64,000 bases of DNA from Coffea arabica (taxonomy: Eukaryota; Streptophyta; Magnoliopsida; Gentianales; Rubiaceae). A program made the translations under genes and the position numbers. The notes beneath the pieces are model-generated. The model searched no databases, was not told the DNA's origin, and saw only the letters and a program-made list of their open reading frames with translations. Below are positions 1-12,800 of the stretch, piece by piece (position 1 is the stretch's first letter; the number at the start of each line of letters is the position of its first letter). The stretch is taken from positions 14,075,557 through 14,139,556 of the forward strand of contig NC_092320.1 of assembly GCF_036785885.1 (NCBI RefSeq). The letters are read 5' to 3'.

Positions 1-51
1 CACACAACGCATCTTTTGAGGAAATTCACTACGGTACCATTTGAAATATCC

Positions 52-290
52 AAACCACCACTTAAATTTAATGGATTCAGATTATAATATGTTCAAACGT
101 GCTTAATAACCAAAATTTGAATACTTGAATTAATTAAGTGACACTGAATTTTCTAAACAAAACTTGCTCCAAAAAATAAGTGATAAACAATTTACTTATC
201 ACTGAATGTGATATATACCTAAATAAATTAGATTCAATACTTAATAATTTAATGGATTCATATTTCAAATTTCAGATTTTCATTCTTTGA
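52..290. repeat. Degraded MITE-like copy, family shared with 25643-25908 and 35200-35275
   Basis: The segment contains the phrases TTAAATTTAATGGATTCAGA and CACTGAATTTTCTAAA and a short stretch on AAGTGATAA/TTATCACT. These recur, in the same or inverted orientation, at about 25643-25908 and 35200-35275. The segment reads as two facing arms around a central inverted motif at about 176-206, as expected for a small non-autonomous inverted-repeat transposon. Clean ends and a target duplication are not visible, so the copy is probably old or truncated. Confidence 0.45.
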
Positions 291-762
291 TAAGAGATTT
301 AAAAAACTTCTATATATATATATATAAGCGGAGACTCAATGCATGCCAAGTGATAACTAATCACAATTTAAATTTCAATATTTGATTTCACATACATGAC
401 ATGCATCTAATTTTATCTGCGTGTATGTTGTCGATGCATATAAAATTTATTCTTTAATTCAATTCTTCAAAATTCCAAATCGAAGAGCAAAATGTTTTGT
501 CAACGATCTAGATTCTTTGTTAGTTGGACTGGATGGTTGACATTGCCTCTATAGTGACAAAAGACAGCTGTAGATTTTAAAAATTCAAAGGAGGATACAG
601 ATATACTTCAGCCTTCACGAGCACATATGAATTCTTTTGACAGAGAATTCAGACGTGCCACTTGCCAGTGCTTGACAATCTAAAGAAAAAGAAAAGGCCA
701 AAGGCCTGCCCCTTACTAATAATAATGTCGACATGGTTATTATACTTTTTATTTTTTCTTTA

Positions 763-1004
763 GTCTTTTATCAACAATTGCAAATTGACTTTTGTTGAAT
801 TTGATAAACCTAATCCCAGAAGAACCCTCAAAAGCCGGCAATTCTTGAGGGCCTCCTAGGGACTTATCTACCCAACTAACCCAACCCCCAACCCCGATGT
901 GGGATAAACTACCCTGGAGAGAACCCTGCTACTAAGAGTGTAATAACCCCCAAATTCCCCGGAAAGCAGTTTGTCTTTTATTAACAATTGCAAATTGACT
1001 TTTG
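763..1004. repeat. 32-bp direct repeats flanking a ~178-bp insert
   Basis: Positions 763-794 and 973-1004 are the same 32-bp sequence with one C/T difference; the core is ACAATTGCAAATTGACTTTT. The DNA between them is less AT-rich and contains a short inverted repeat, CCCTCAA near 827 facing TTGAGGG near 845. This could be a local duplication or an old insertion with an unusually long flanking repeat. I do not recognise the insert. Confidence 0.45.
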
Positions 1005-2299
1005 CTACTCTTGAATTTTTCCTTTAGTCTACTAATATAAGAATGTAGACTGCTTCAATATCTGAACAGATACTTTACATTTCGGAATTGAGAAAAACAG
1101 TGAATACAACTACGTGGGTACATCGCTTATAATCCCTTGTGATTTTGGTATAATGTAAGATGACCTTTCTAAAGGTTTCGAAATAGTAACATTACCCCCT
1201 ATGATATGATTTTAAGTAGAATATGAACGGAATGTATGATTAGTTACGATGCTTATACGAAACGCGCTCTAAAAGCATTTGTAATGATATCTTAATCTAC
1301 ATGTAATTTCCTTATGGTTTATATAAATATCAACTTTACCTTCGAGTAATTTTTATATTTATCTACGTAATCTTTCTATATTTTTATACAATATAGTTAA
1401 GCTATCGATTAATTTAATATCTAAGTAAGGGCACTATTGGTGTTTCAATTAATGACATTATATAGCCTATTTTTCATTAATTTTTCACTTTACATAAAAT
1501 CACATTTTGAAACGTTCGAAGAATCATATGATAATAGACGAAACCACAAGAAGGTTATATGTAATTTAATCCAACTACAGTATATATAGTGCATTTGCCA
1601 CTTTTCTTTAAGCAAAGTTGGAAGATGGGAGCATACAAGATGTATTCTTTAATAGCGAGATCTGTTCGAGTATTTCAAGAAATTTTTTAAAAATTCATTT
1701 TTGTGTATTTCTCAATTATCTTTTCATTTCACATATATTACATTATTAATTTTTTTTTTACATGAAACTTCAAAGAACCCCAACTAAACTAGATCTTCAA
1801 TATTCTTATTCAGAATCACGCACATTTTTAACAATGTAAAAAATTATGATTACTATAAAAAATTTCTTTTTGTTCCTAACCATTTTTCTAGATTAACCAC
1901 ATAAGAAAAAATAATTAATTCGTGTCGCCTATTTTGTCGCACAGGGTTTTAGCATAAGAATTCCATTTTGTAATCTTTTTTCAAAGAAAAAAAAAAAAGA
2001 CAAAAATCTAACAAGTGCAGGAACCCCAAAAAAAAAAAAAATTTGCTCGATTGGTTGGCTTTTTTCGCACTGTACCGTACCAGTTATTTTAGTACGGTTA
2101 CTGTGAAAACTGCAGCAGTTTATCGCTCCTTCAAAACAAAAGTAAAAAAACAGAACAAACCAAAATCCAGAAAAAAAAAAGAGGTAAAAGAAGTCATCGT
2201 CGGTCTTGACCAACATTTTCACTGACAGTGACAGATACTTCACCATTTTCTTCAGCATTTTCCAGTTTGGTTCCTACGAAAGAGCACTAGGACAAAAAG

Positions 2300-3896
2300 C
2301 ACTAGATATTTACCAATAAATTCCATCTATACGGAATTTTTCTTTTTCACTTCATCACCCTCCTTGCAATTTCCGAGTCTCCCTGCCCACTTGATCTTTT
2401 ACTTCAAGTTATCTGAAGATTTGGTAACTGTAAGTCTCTTCGTCTGATCTAGTTTTGTTTCCTAAATCTAAATATGATATGCGGTTTGTCTTTTTCCTCG
2501 TAGATTTTTGTGTATCCATTGTTTTGGTTATGTGGGATTGTGATGATATAGATGGATTAAAAAAATAAATTCTGGTCAATAAAAGAAAGCCGGCTTTTGC
2601 TTGTGAATATGGAGTTTAGTTTTGCTGGTGCTTCCCCTTCTGTGGAAGTCTTGATAGTCAGTGATCAATTCAAAATATAATTTTCATGCTGGGGTTCATA
2701 AAGTTCATGTCTTTTTGAGTGGACTTGTAATTACTGGCAAAATTTTCTTTTAATTTAGAGGGTTTATCTGATAATTAGCTACTGATGAAATTCTTGGGTA
2801 GAGGCAAAAGAACAGTAGAAAAAGTTGAAATAAGGGACATTTAAAGACCCCAGCTCAAGTTTGGTTTTAGAATCTCTTCCTATATTCTTTGTACATTTTG
2901 ATGATTTTTCATCTTGTCAGTTGGGTTGATCTAGGCATTGTTGAATATGGGAAGAGTTCAATCGGGTTGTGAAAGTTTGGCAGGATTGCATAAAATGTAA
3001 ATGGTGCAGAACTAAGTTAGCAATATTTTTGTCACCTCCAACTACTGTTTGGAGACGTTTGGTATGCTGCTTCCTTATCTCGGGGAGCGGCTGCTTTAAA
3101 GCATAATTCATTAAAATGAAACTGCACTTTTCTAGTGGTGAATCTGTTAACCTTTTTTCTTCATTTTTCTGGATGGGAACCTCTTTTTGTTTATTGAATT
3201 TTGTGAATCATGGTGACCGTATTCTGTGTTAAGGTGCTCTGAAAATCTGGCGAGTGTAAGATACTGAAACTTATGCAGGAAAATAGCTCTGGGAAGGAGA
3301 ATTATTATACCATGATTGTTGGTTGGGATGATGTTGTAAATTGACTTGCACTACATTAGAGTCAATCTCGTCCTCTAGTAAGGAAGGGGAAATGGATTTC
3401 CAGCACATTTTGCTGCAAAAGCCGTTCTCTCTCTCTATGCTAATGGGAAATAGTAGCCCTATTGATCCCAACAGCATGCTTGTCATGGAACTTAGGTACA
3501 CCTGGTTTGTTTAAATACATGATTATTTACCCAAAAAAAATGCTTGCATCATAAGAACGTTTTTCGATCGTCGTTTTATCTTCCCAACTACCTTTTATCT
3601 CACACATATCACATCAAAGCAAGTGCTTCAATGTTATTCCAAAAAAAATTTTCCATATAATCTCCTACCCGAACACACTCCTTGTTATTATTATCGGCCC
3701 TGGTAGCTTATCATTTCTATGTTAGATAAATATGGTTCCTAGTCTTGCCTTATACATATGGTTTAATGTGTTCATGCCTTTTTGGAGTGAATGATGAAAG
3801 TATTAGTGTTCATTCTGATTTGTCTTCAGTGGAATAGGCCCTCACAGTGTATGTTGTCTTCCTTGCAGTGCACATTAATGCATTTGGTACTCTAAG
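2300..3896 (+). promoter_or_regulatory. Probable CNGC 5' leader with a leader intron
   Basis: A pyrimidine-rich acceptor ending TTGCAG at 3868 lies 28 bp before the CNGC start codon, so the leader is probably spliced. A strong donor, GTAAGT, begins at 2430 after a CT-rich stretch that resembles a plant 5' untranslated exon. If these two sites pair, the leader intron is 2430-3868 (1,439 bp). The acceptor is the better supported site; the donor and transcription start are inferred. No other gene is seen here. Confidence 0.45.
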
Positions 3897-6800
3897 ATGT
3901 TTGACCACGCTGCAAAGTCACAGTACATTGGTGGACAGCGAGAGAAGTTTGTGAGGTAGCTGTTGGTTTGTAGTTTTGTGCACATATGATTAAGATTATT
4001 ATGGCCTGACCAACAGATCCTGATTACTTGCGGTGTTACTACTGTTTGGGCTATGTGGTTGGAATCTGCTTCATTCATTGTCATTTAGCAGTAAAAAGAT
4101 TTTAGAAGTATGGGTTATTAAGCTGAACGTTTGCTTAGCTTGATGGCTAGACTTTGAAATAACTCTATTATGAACCTATATGTTTACCTTAGCATATTCT
4201 CTTCTCCATCTGCTTCAACTCGAAGAAATTCTTTTGACTTGTAACAGATATGTCCTAATTAAATTTTTTTGATTTGCCTAGTTTGCCTTGGAGAGGTCCT
4301 TCTTTGATTTTCAGAATCTGGTCTTTATTTGCAATGTGATGGGTACCATTAAGGAAATTCTTCTTCCCATCTTTCTTTTATAGCTTGTAGCATTGGAGAT
4401 TGAGTTATTCAATGATTGTTCTCTTTCTTTACTCTGATCTAAAACTGAATTTTTTTTTTGGGTGTTTAGATTGGATGACTTGGACTCAACACTGTCATCG
4501 CCATCTGCTTCAGTGGCTACAAATAAATGTGGCTTTGGCATTGAAGGCAAAGGGCGAGTTGGTTCTTCAACTACGACTACATCCAAATCGTTTAAGAGAG
4601 GAATGAAAAAAGGATCTGAAGGGCTTAAATCAATTGGTAGATCCTTTGGATTTGGTGTTTCGCGGGCTGTGTTTCCAGAAGATCTAGAAGTTTCAGAGAA
4701 GAAAATATTTGATCCTCAAGACAAGTTCCTTCTTCAGTGGAATAGATTTTTTGTCATATCATGTATTCTAGCGGTGTCTGTGGATCCAATTTTTTTCTAC
4801 CTTCCAGTTTTTGATAATAAAGCAAACTGCCTGGGCATCCATCGATCATTAGCTATCATAGCTACTACGTTGCGTACGGTCATTGATGCTTTCTATCTAA
4901 TTCATATGGTTCTTCAGTTTCGAACAGCATTTATCGCACCATCATCTCGAGTTTTTGGGCGAGGAGAACTTGTAATAGATCCAGCTCAAATTGCCAAGCG
5001 ATATGTGCGGTCCTACTTTATAATTGATTTTCTTTCAGTGCTTCCGCTACCTCAGGTTTGGAGAAATTTTTAGTTTGGACAACGTTGTTTTGAGTGCTAG
5101 CTTCATCCTCTTTTTTGATTTTTGGGAATGAGAATCTTATAATCTTCAAATGTTGTGCAGTAACTTGTAGAAGTTTATCAAATTCACACAATATAAAATT
5201 TTCTTGTTGCTTTTCTCCGTTCAAATTTTTTCTCTCATAAGATTCTCCTTCGTTTAGTTGTTAGATTTCTTTGTGAAAGCAAAGAAAGAGCTTATTCCTG
5301 TTTGTGAACAATTCTCTTTTCAGGATTCAAGAATTGACTGCTTTTATAGTTAAGGATATGTGTATCCGTTGTGTTATACAATTGCTAATTATTTTTAGCA
5401 CCATCTCACATTTCTCTACCTTTCCAGTTTTTGCTTTAAAAATATCAGTTCTTCATTGCTCCCTCGCTCTCTCTCTTCTCGCTCTCTCTCTTTGTGGGTT
5501 AGCACACTGAATATCAGCACCTGAGTGACACTACTTTCATTCTTTCAGGTGGTAAATCTGCTCGAAACACTAAAAAAGTAATTCTATTTAAAAATTATTC
5601 TTGAGTTCTGCTAAGTGCATACATGTTTTGGTAATAAGCATTCATATGTATGCAAACTTGGTTTTCACTATCTTCTTGTTCTTTGTGGTTGGTATCTTTC
5701 TTTGGTTGATGCTACACATTTTCCTTATTTTATTCTATTTCTATTTATGTTGGACTGCATGTATACTCTTTCAGGCTGCTTTCTTTGGGGTATTGCTTCC
5801 AGATTGTGGTTATGTGAATGTTTTAAGAACTAAACTTTTAACCCGAATAATAGTTTTAGATTGGTCTAAACAATTTTTGTGCACCAAAGTGTGCTTTTTT
5901 AATATGGAATATGAATCTCTTTCTGCTATGTCATTAGACTTCTTGTTGTGAGCTGATTGAAATTGAGTAGTAGTAAATGTCAGAAAATGGAAAACTTTTT
6001 CACTTCCTCTTTAACATTACTGTTTTGCATCTTTGCAGATTGTTGTGTGGAGATTTCTCCAGAAATCCGAAGGTTCAGATGTCTACACTACAAAACAAGC
6101 ATTGCTTGTTATTATTATTCTTCAGTATATTCCGAGGTTTATCCGGGTTTTACCCCTCACTTCAGAGCTGAAACGTACAACTGGTGTCTTTGCTCAAACT
6201 GCCTGGGCTGGTGCTGTATATTATTTGTTGTTATACATGCTAGCCAGTCACGTATGTCTTTGCAGTGTGATATATTTTCAGTCTCATAATTTTTCACATT
6301 TCAAATACTGAAATTGTAATAATTAGCCATATTGGCCCTTAGAAAAATAACAGTATCCTTTTTTTTCCACTGGATTGGCTTTGCAGATAGTTGGGGCACT
6401 CTGGTACTTGTTATCTGTAGAACGCAATGACTACTGCTGGCAGAAAGCATGCAAAACAAGACTTGGACAATGCAATACTAATTTCTTGTACTGCGGCAAT
6501 CAGAATATGAAAGATTTTAATTCTTGGAGCGGTATCAGCGAATCAGTGCTAAATGCATCTTGTGGAGTGGGTGTTGAAAATCCACCATTTGATTTTGGAA
6601 TTTTTGAGCAGGCGTTGTCATCGGGCATTATCTATTCAAAGAAATTCATATCTAAATACTGTTACTGCCTTTGGTGGGGGCTACAGAATTTGAGGTGAAT
6701 GAGCAATCATGCTTCAATTGAATCAATATTATATGAGTTTCTCTCTCTTTTTTTTTCCATGCATGCTCTTCATTAACAGTACATGAAGATTTGTGCCTGG

Positions 6801-9800
6801 TCTTTCCTTCACTGTACTTGCTGATTATAGACCTTTTTTTTTTCAGCTAAAAGCTGTTTTGAGATGTTCCTTCTTCTTTCCACTTATACTTTTAGGCTAC
6901 TTATGAACCCAAGACATGCATTAGATATTAAATTACTCACTTTTCCATAATAAATTCTACAATAGCAAAACCAAATGGGAGCAGGCCCTAAAATATTTCA
7001 GTTGTTTTCTGCTAAAATTACTATTTCTCTGTGTTGGAGAATGCTAAAATTTGAAGTTTCTGCATCTGGGTTCTGAAACAAGGCTGTTTATGAATTCAAT
7101 TAGAGAGTAATATAAGACTCTCCTGTAGATTTTAAACCTTTTTATTGTCTAAGTAATTGGCTCCTTAAATCTGACTTTTTGGAGTAGCTGATGTAATCCT
7201 TAATCTGGTAATACAGTTTTAAAAACAATCTGCTTCATTATCTGTGGTGATATTGCCCTATAATGCCTATTCTTCCTGTCAAAGCTTTGGTTGGCTGGAG
7301 TCAAATAGGGTAATAGAATTTTTATTTTTGCATTCTTGGGCATTTTCGATTTCCCTTATTTTACTTGCTCTGATTTCCCTTCTTGTTAGTGTCTTTGGGT
7401 CTTGGAGCACAATGTGGGGATGCTTTCTAGTCTGAGGTTAAATTGCTAGAGGTTTGTTCTATACTGGGTCCTAGGTCTAGTTACGTGTAGCTCAAACACT
7501 CCGAAGTTGTCTATTTGAAGCATACTTCTTTCAGAAGATCCACATTTAGATGGATTTGGTGGAGAATGACTAAAGGAGTGGAATATGCTTGTCTTTTCTG
7601 TATCAGTAAGAAACCGCTTAAGAGATATATGTTAGTTGAGTTCCTTGACTGCCAACCTTTTAGTTTTTCATGATCACTGGTGAATAAGCTTAAGAAGTTT
7701 AAAAATAAGAGAGAGGGAGAGAGGTAGAGGTAGAGAGAGAGATGCTTTAACTTGTTGATCTCAAAATTTGTGCATAGATCATTAAGAATGTCTTAGACTC
7801 TTCTACTATCCTGCTTTTTGTTATTTTTGTGTATCTATCTTGTTTTTATCACAATTAATGAGCAGTTTGAAACATTTTTCTGAGCCAATTTCACACCATG
7901 CAGCACACTTGGCCAGGGGCTTCAAACAAGTACATATCCTGGAGAGTCTCTGTTCTCTATTGCACTTGCAATATTTGGCCTTATTCTCTTTGCACTCTTA
8001 ATTGGAAACATGCAGGTAAACTACAAACATTGACCAGAGGATGTACATATACGTTTGCTGCCTTCTTTACTTGATGTTTGCTACATGTTATTGTACTTCA
8101 TTTTTGTGATTAATATGGGTTTGGGTTCATATTTTTTAGCTTTTTGGATGTGGAGAATAAGTTGACTTGGATCTTGCAGTATTTAAATGCAGCATCAAGT
8201 TTTATACACAAATTCTCCTATGAACTTTGGTCTGATATTTCTTGTGCTTGTTGCAAGCATCCCCTGCATTATTAAAAAAAAAGGTGCTTCCTCTGCTTGA
8301 TCATGTTTTAGGAAAACACATATTGATGTGGATAGTGTTGCCACTACCAAATCCCTAGATAGTGTCAACTTCTTAGGTAAAGTTCCAAATTACTATGTTC
8401 CAAAATTTGATATCCTATTATTCCTGTATTTAATAACAAATTATTTCTTTAAAAGCCTTTAGTGGTATAAAAACCATTGTACCAGAACGGCAGAAGTATT
8501 TGTAAAAGGGTTTTTTGGAGCCTTTTTATGGTCAAGAGAAACTTAGCATATAAATCTCTAGGAATAGGGAAGTACTAATCTAATATGTGGTGTATTAGTG
8601 CTTCTTTGTTGATACTGATTTTTGTGATAATATAGTTAGGAAATAAGTTTCAACACTTTGATTATGGAACTAAAATTTCCATAAATTACTCCGATCTCAC
8701 TATAAGTATTTATGGTAACAGATGACTTGCATGCTATTGCTACTGTTCATCATTTCAGCATTTAGTGTTATTGTTTTTCCCAGCCATATTTTGCACTTGT
8801 AGATCTTTAATCCTTCTGTGTATCAGTGACAGAGGCATATGGTTCGTCCCTGATTTAAGGGAGTGTTTTGTTAGTAAAATTGATCTAAATTTTCAGTGAG
8901 TACATCCTTTCTTGTATGAACCTATTTAATGAATTTCAAACAGTAGCGTATGAGTTGTACCAGGATTTTAGGAGTCCTTACCAATTATCTTTGAATAATT
9001 TGGTACAAGATGAATATGTCATGTTTGTTACCATCCACATGGAAGCTTACTCATATTTGTCGAAACTGAGGTTAGAAAAGGTCTCCACTAACTATTTTTA
9101 TAGGTCACTTCTTCGAAGTTGTTAAGCTGAAAGTACTTCACATTGTTTAGTGCATTATCATTTTTTTGCCCACTCCCTTTTTTCGCAACTGAAGCCAGAT
9201 TGTTATCTACCTACTTGATGGCGTGTTTTGGGTAAATTCATTCGTCAATATGCCTTTGCTTGGGTATATAATGCTGAGTAACATCTTGCTGACAATTTTA
9301 TATGAGATCTATTTGGTTTTGACATGTTGTATGGGGGCATAGCGAGTTTAGATCTGAAGTTTTGACATCCAGGTGCTTTCTTTGTATTTTGTTGTGTTTG
9401 GTGTGGGTTTAAAATGCTAAATGCTTGGTTAATATTCTCATTAAGATTTTGTTGTCAATCCTGGCAAAGAATGGGGATGTTAAGATCAGAAGATAACTCT
9501 TGTAACATCTGAAGAGCATTGAGTAGAAAAGATGAGTTGTTAGGATGTCTTGTATCAGATTGAACTAGCTTTGTGATGAACTGAAGCTAAAAAAGTTAAT
9601 ACTTTTTAAAGTTAAATTGATGGTAGGATGTTGTCGTGATGCTATCTTTGGTAGGTTTGTCTTCCTCAGTTGCTTGTACAGATCTTACTACAAGAAGGTT
9701 TAACATAGGCAAAGAAGAACGAAGAGAAACTTTCATTGAGTTTTTATCAAGACAGACTTGACATCACATCAATTAACTCTTATGTCACTTTTCAACATGA

Positions 9801-12800
9801 AACATGAAATGATCATACAGGAGAGCAGAAGACTCGGGAGAATTTGAGAAGTAAAGCAGAGCTAATTATTTAAAGACGTTTTGGTACTCTTTTCGCCACT
9901 ACCTTTTGTTGACTTGTAAATGCAGTACTTAAGTAACTTGACCTAGAGATGACCTGTGAAAAATTTCACTAACCACTATGGTCCTGAGATCTCTAACACC
10001 TAATGATGTCATGAATATCAGTATACAGCCAACAAGGTACTTATCTGAAAGCCATGAAGGACATGATATTTTTAAACAAAAACTACTTTTATGAGAGGTG
10101 ATGTTAGACTTCCTAAGTGGTTGAGACTTCTCAAATAATGAAATTGCAACTGCATCATATCCTGATGGTTAACTTAATTTTTAGAGTTGATTACATTTAC
10201 CTCCCATGTGGTTTGACCAAACTACCAAGCCAACCCTGTGGTTTCGCTAAATTACAGTCACCCCCATATGAGGTTCAAAGCCAACTAATGCAAGTAGGGA
10301 AATGACAGAACTGCCCTTTGCAAAAATTACATTTGCCTCCCTCAAAGTTTGTCCAAATTACAAAAAAGGACACCTATAGTTTGACCTGAGTGCAATTTGA
10401 CTTTTGAATAGCTAACTATATAAGAAAATCTCTTATTGTGATCCAAGAAAAAATCAAACCCAAATTAAAGTAAAACAATATTACATTACTGAAAATGAAA
10501 ATAAAAAGTTGAGAAAACTTATGCCTACAACTTATTTCAGCCACTACAAAACTCTCCAACACTTTTCTCGCACAACAATTATCCAATTTATTTAAACATA
10601 CAATTTGGTGTATAATAATAAATTTTAACTACAGTATATGGTTTTTTATCCATAAAATGAATTTTATTTTTATCCTTAATTCTATATAAGTGTTTTATTT
10701 TGGACTTTTACTGCTGATTTTTAAATTTATGTCTTTGTATAGAAACCCTAAAATTAAATGCATATAGGTACATTTACAATAAATATTTTATTTTTCTTTT
10801 TTTGAAAAGCAGAGTTTAATTATTTGCATATTGACATGGATAAGGTTTTCAATATAAAACATGTAATAGCGGTGGCTAAAGAAATTATATCAGTGATCAA
10901 ATTAGTATTCACTGTGTTGCCATGTGACTAGAATTTTGGTCACGCTAACTGTAACTTGGAGCAAAAGATGATTAAAAAAATTAAATATTTGTAATTATTG
11001 GGAATATTAAGGTTTTCATCAAAACTTTTGTTGCAATTGATGTTGACAAGTGAAAACGTATATTGAGTAAATGATTGACTATGTAAAGCATTGGACTAAT
11101 TTGGACGAAGTATGGTTTATTTTTTTCATTTGGACAAACCTCAAGGAAGGTAAATGTAATTTGGACAAACCTGAGGGGAGGTAATTGCAATCAACACAAT
11201 TTGCAGAAGGGTATGTTGGGGCTTTTAGACATATATTTTGCTGATGCAAGCAGTATTTTTAATGTTAGTTAACATGAGGGGGGCATTTGATAAATGTTTT
11301 GGCATTCAAGGGGTTTGACTGTAACTTGGTTAAATCATGGGGTTAGTTTGGTAATTTGGTCAAATCACATGGGTGGTAAATGTAATCAACTCTTAATTTT
11401 TATGGTGAATTTGGTCAGTTTTGTGGGATGCAAACACTTTAGAAATTAGGTCTTTGTAGCAACGGATGAGTTTTAAGAGTTAGCTGTTTACATGGTAATT
11501 ATTTTGTTTTGGGTTTACAACATTCACCTATTTATATTGCTTGATAATGATACTGCAAATATACTGTCAGAATTTGTGAGAGATTAGTAGACTCACAATT
11601 TTTGTAGAAGGCGAGTATTCCCCACTTCATGGCACCATGTATGACTATATGTAGCATGGATTTCCAGCTTAGCACCATAAACAATACGGCAGATGGGTCT
11701 ATTTGTCACAATACTCTTGAATAGGTGTCTTTCTTGGAATCTCTCTATGCTATACACCTAACAACACCTCCATTTTCTCATGCTGCCAAGCCCAGAGCAA
11801 TGGTCTTCCATGCTGAATGGTTCTCATTACTGGCTCTGGCAATGAGGATGACCTATTCTTGGTAATTAATAACATACATTGCTGTAACACTGGGATTGAT
11901 TTGATGCATCATTATGATAAACATCCACTCCTTGAATGAGAGAGATTCTAAGGAGCTTCATAGTTTTAGAATAAAAAAAGATTCAAGAACTTGCAGTTAG
12001 AAGACAACAGCTGCTCAGAATTTTGAAAGCGGCAAGAGATTCAACAAAAGAGCCTTTGAAATTCTTTCAGAATAAAAAAGATCCAAGAACTTGCAGTTTT
12101 CTCAGTGAAGAGACACCAATTACATAATTGACTTAAGGGTTGCACCGTAGGGTAATTGACTTAAGGGTTGCACCGTAGGGTTTCAGATATTAATATCAGT
12201 AACTTGTCTCTTACCTCAGTTTATCTCTTCACATTTTTTTTAATGAATTTTTTTCCTTAATTTCGTTGTTTTCTTGTTAATACTAGTTTCTAGGTCATTT
12301 TATTAAGATTACTCACAATTTACCTTCTAGGCTTAACCTGCCCCTCTTCCCTCAGCCCCCCTCCAAAAGGGCCTAAAGTTTGATGAAAAAGTGTCACATC
12401 TTTAAAGAATATAAGATATGTGTTGGGCAAATATTAGGCATACTGATGGATGAACTCTATATGCTTCTATCTTGTAATCAGAGAGATAACTGATTGAGAA
12501 GCAAGTGCAAACTACAGATTGGCTATCTGTCAGTCCTAATAATATTGCTTCATGCTATCACAGACCTATCTCCAGTCTCTTACCATCCGACTTGAAGAGA
12601 TGAGAGTTAAAAGGCGTGACTCAGAGCAATGGATGCATCATCGCTTACTTCCACAAGATCTGCGCGAAAGAGTTAGACGATACGATCAATACAAATGGTT
12701 AGAAACACGTGGGGTGGATGAAGAGAGTTTGGTACAGAGTCTGCCAAAAGATCTCAGAAGAGACATAAAGCGCCATCTTTGTCTGGCTTTGGTGAAGAGG

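Larger units (their letters stand above)
1..2300. other. Intergenic DNA upstream of the CNGC gene
   Basis: AT-rich non-coding stretch with no supportable gene. It holds a degraded MITE-like segment (about 52-290), a 32-bp direct repeat pair (763-794 and 973-1004), a short TA run near 311-326 and several A/T homopolymers. Short open frames around 1929-2258 and 2043-2225 run through poly-A/poly-T tracts and look like chance. Confidence 0.6.

Noticed and set aside
4462-4470. CNGC translation beginning at the GTG just before exon 2
   Set aside because: These bases are the end of intron 1 (acceptor TTTAG). The exon at 3897-3955 supplies a proper ATG and the conserved REKFVR sequence in frame.
12125-12180. 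A CRISPR-like or other spaced-repeat array
   Set aside because: There are just two directly adjacent units with no spacers, in a plant intron.
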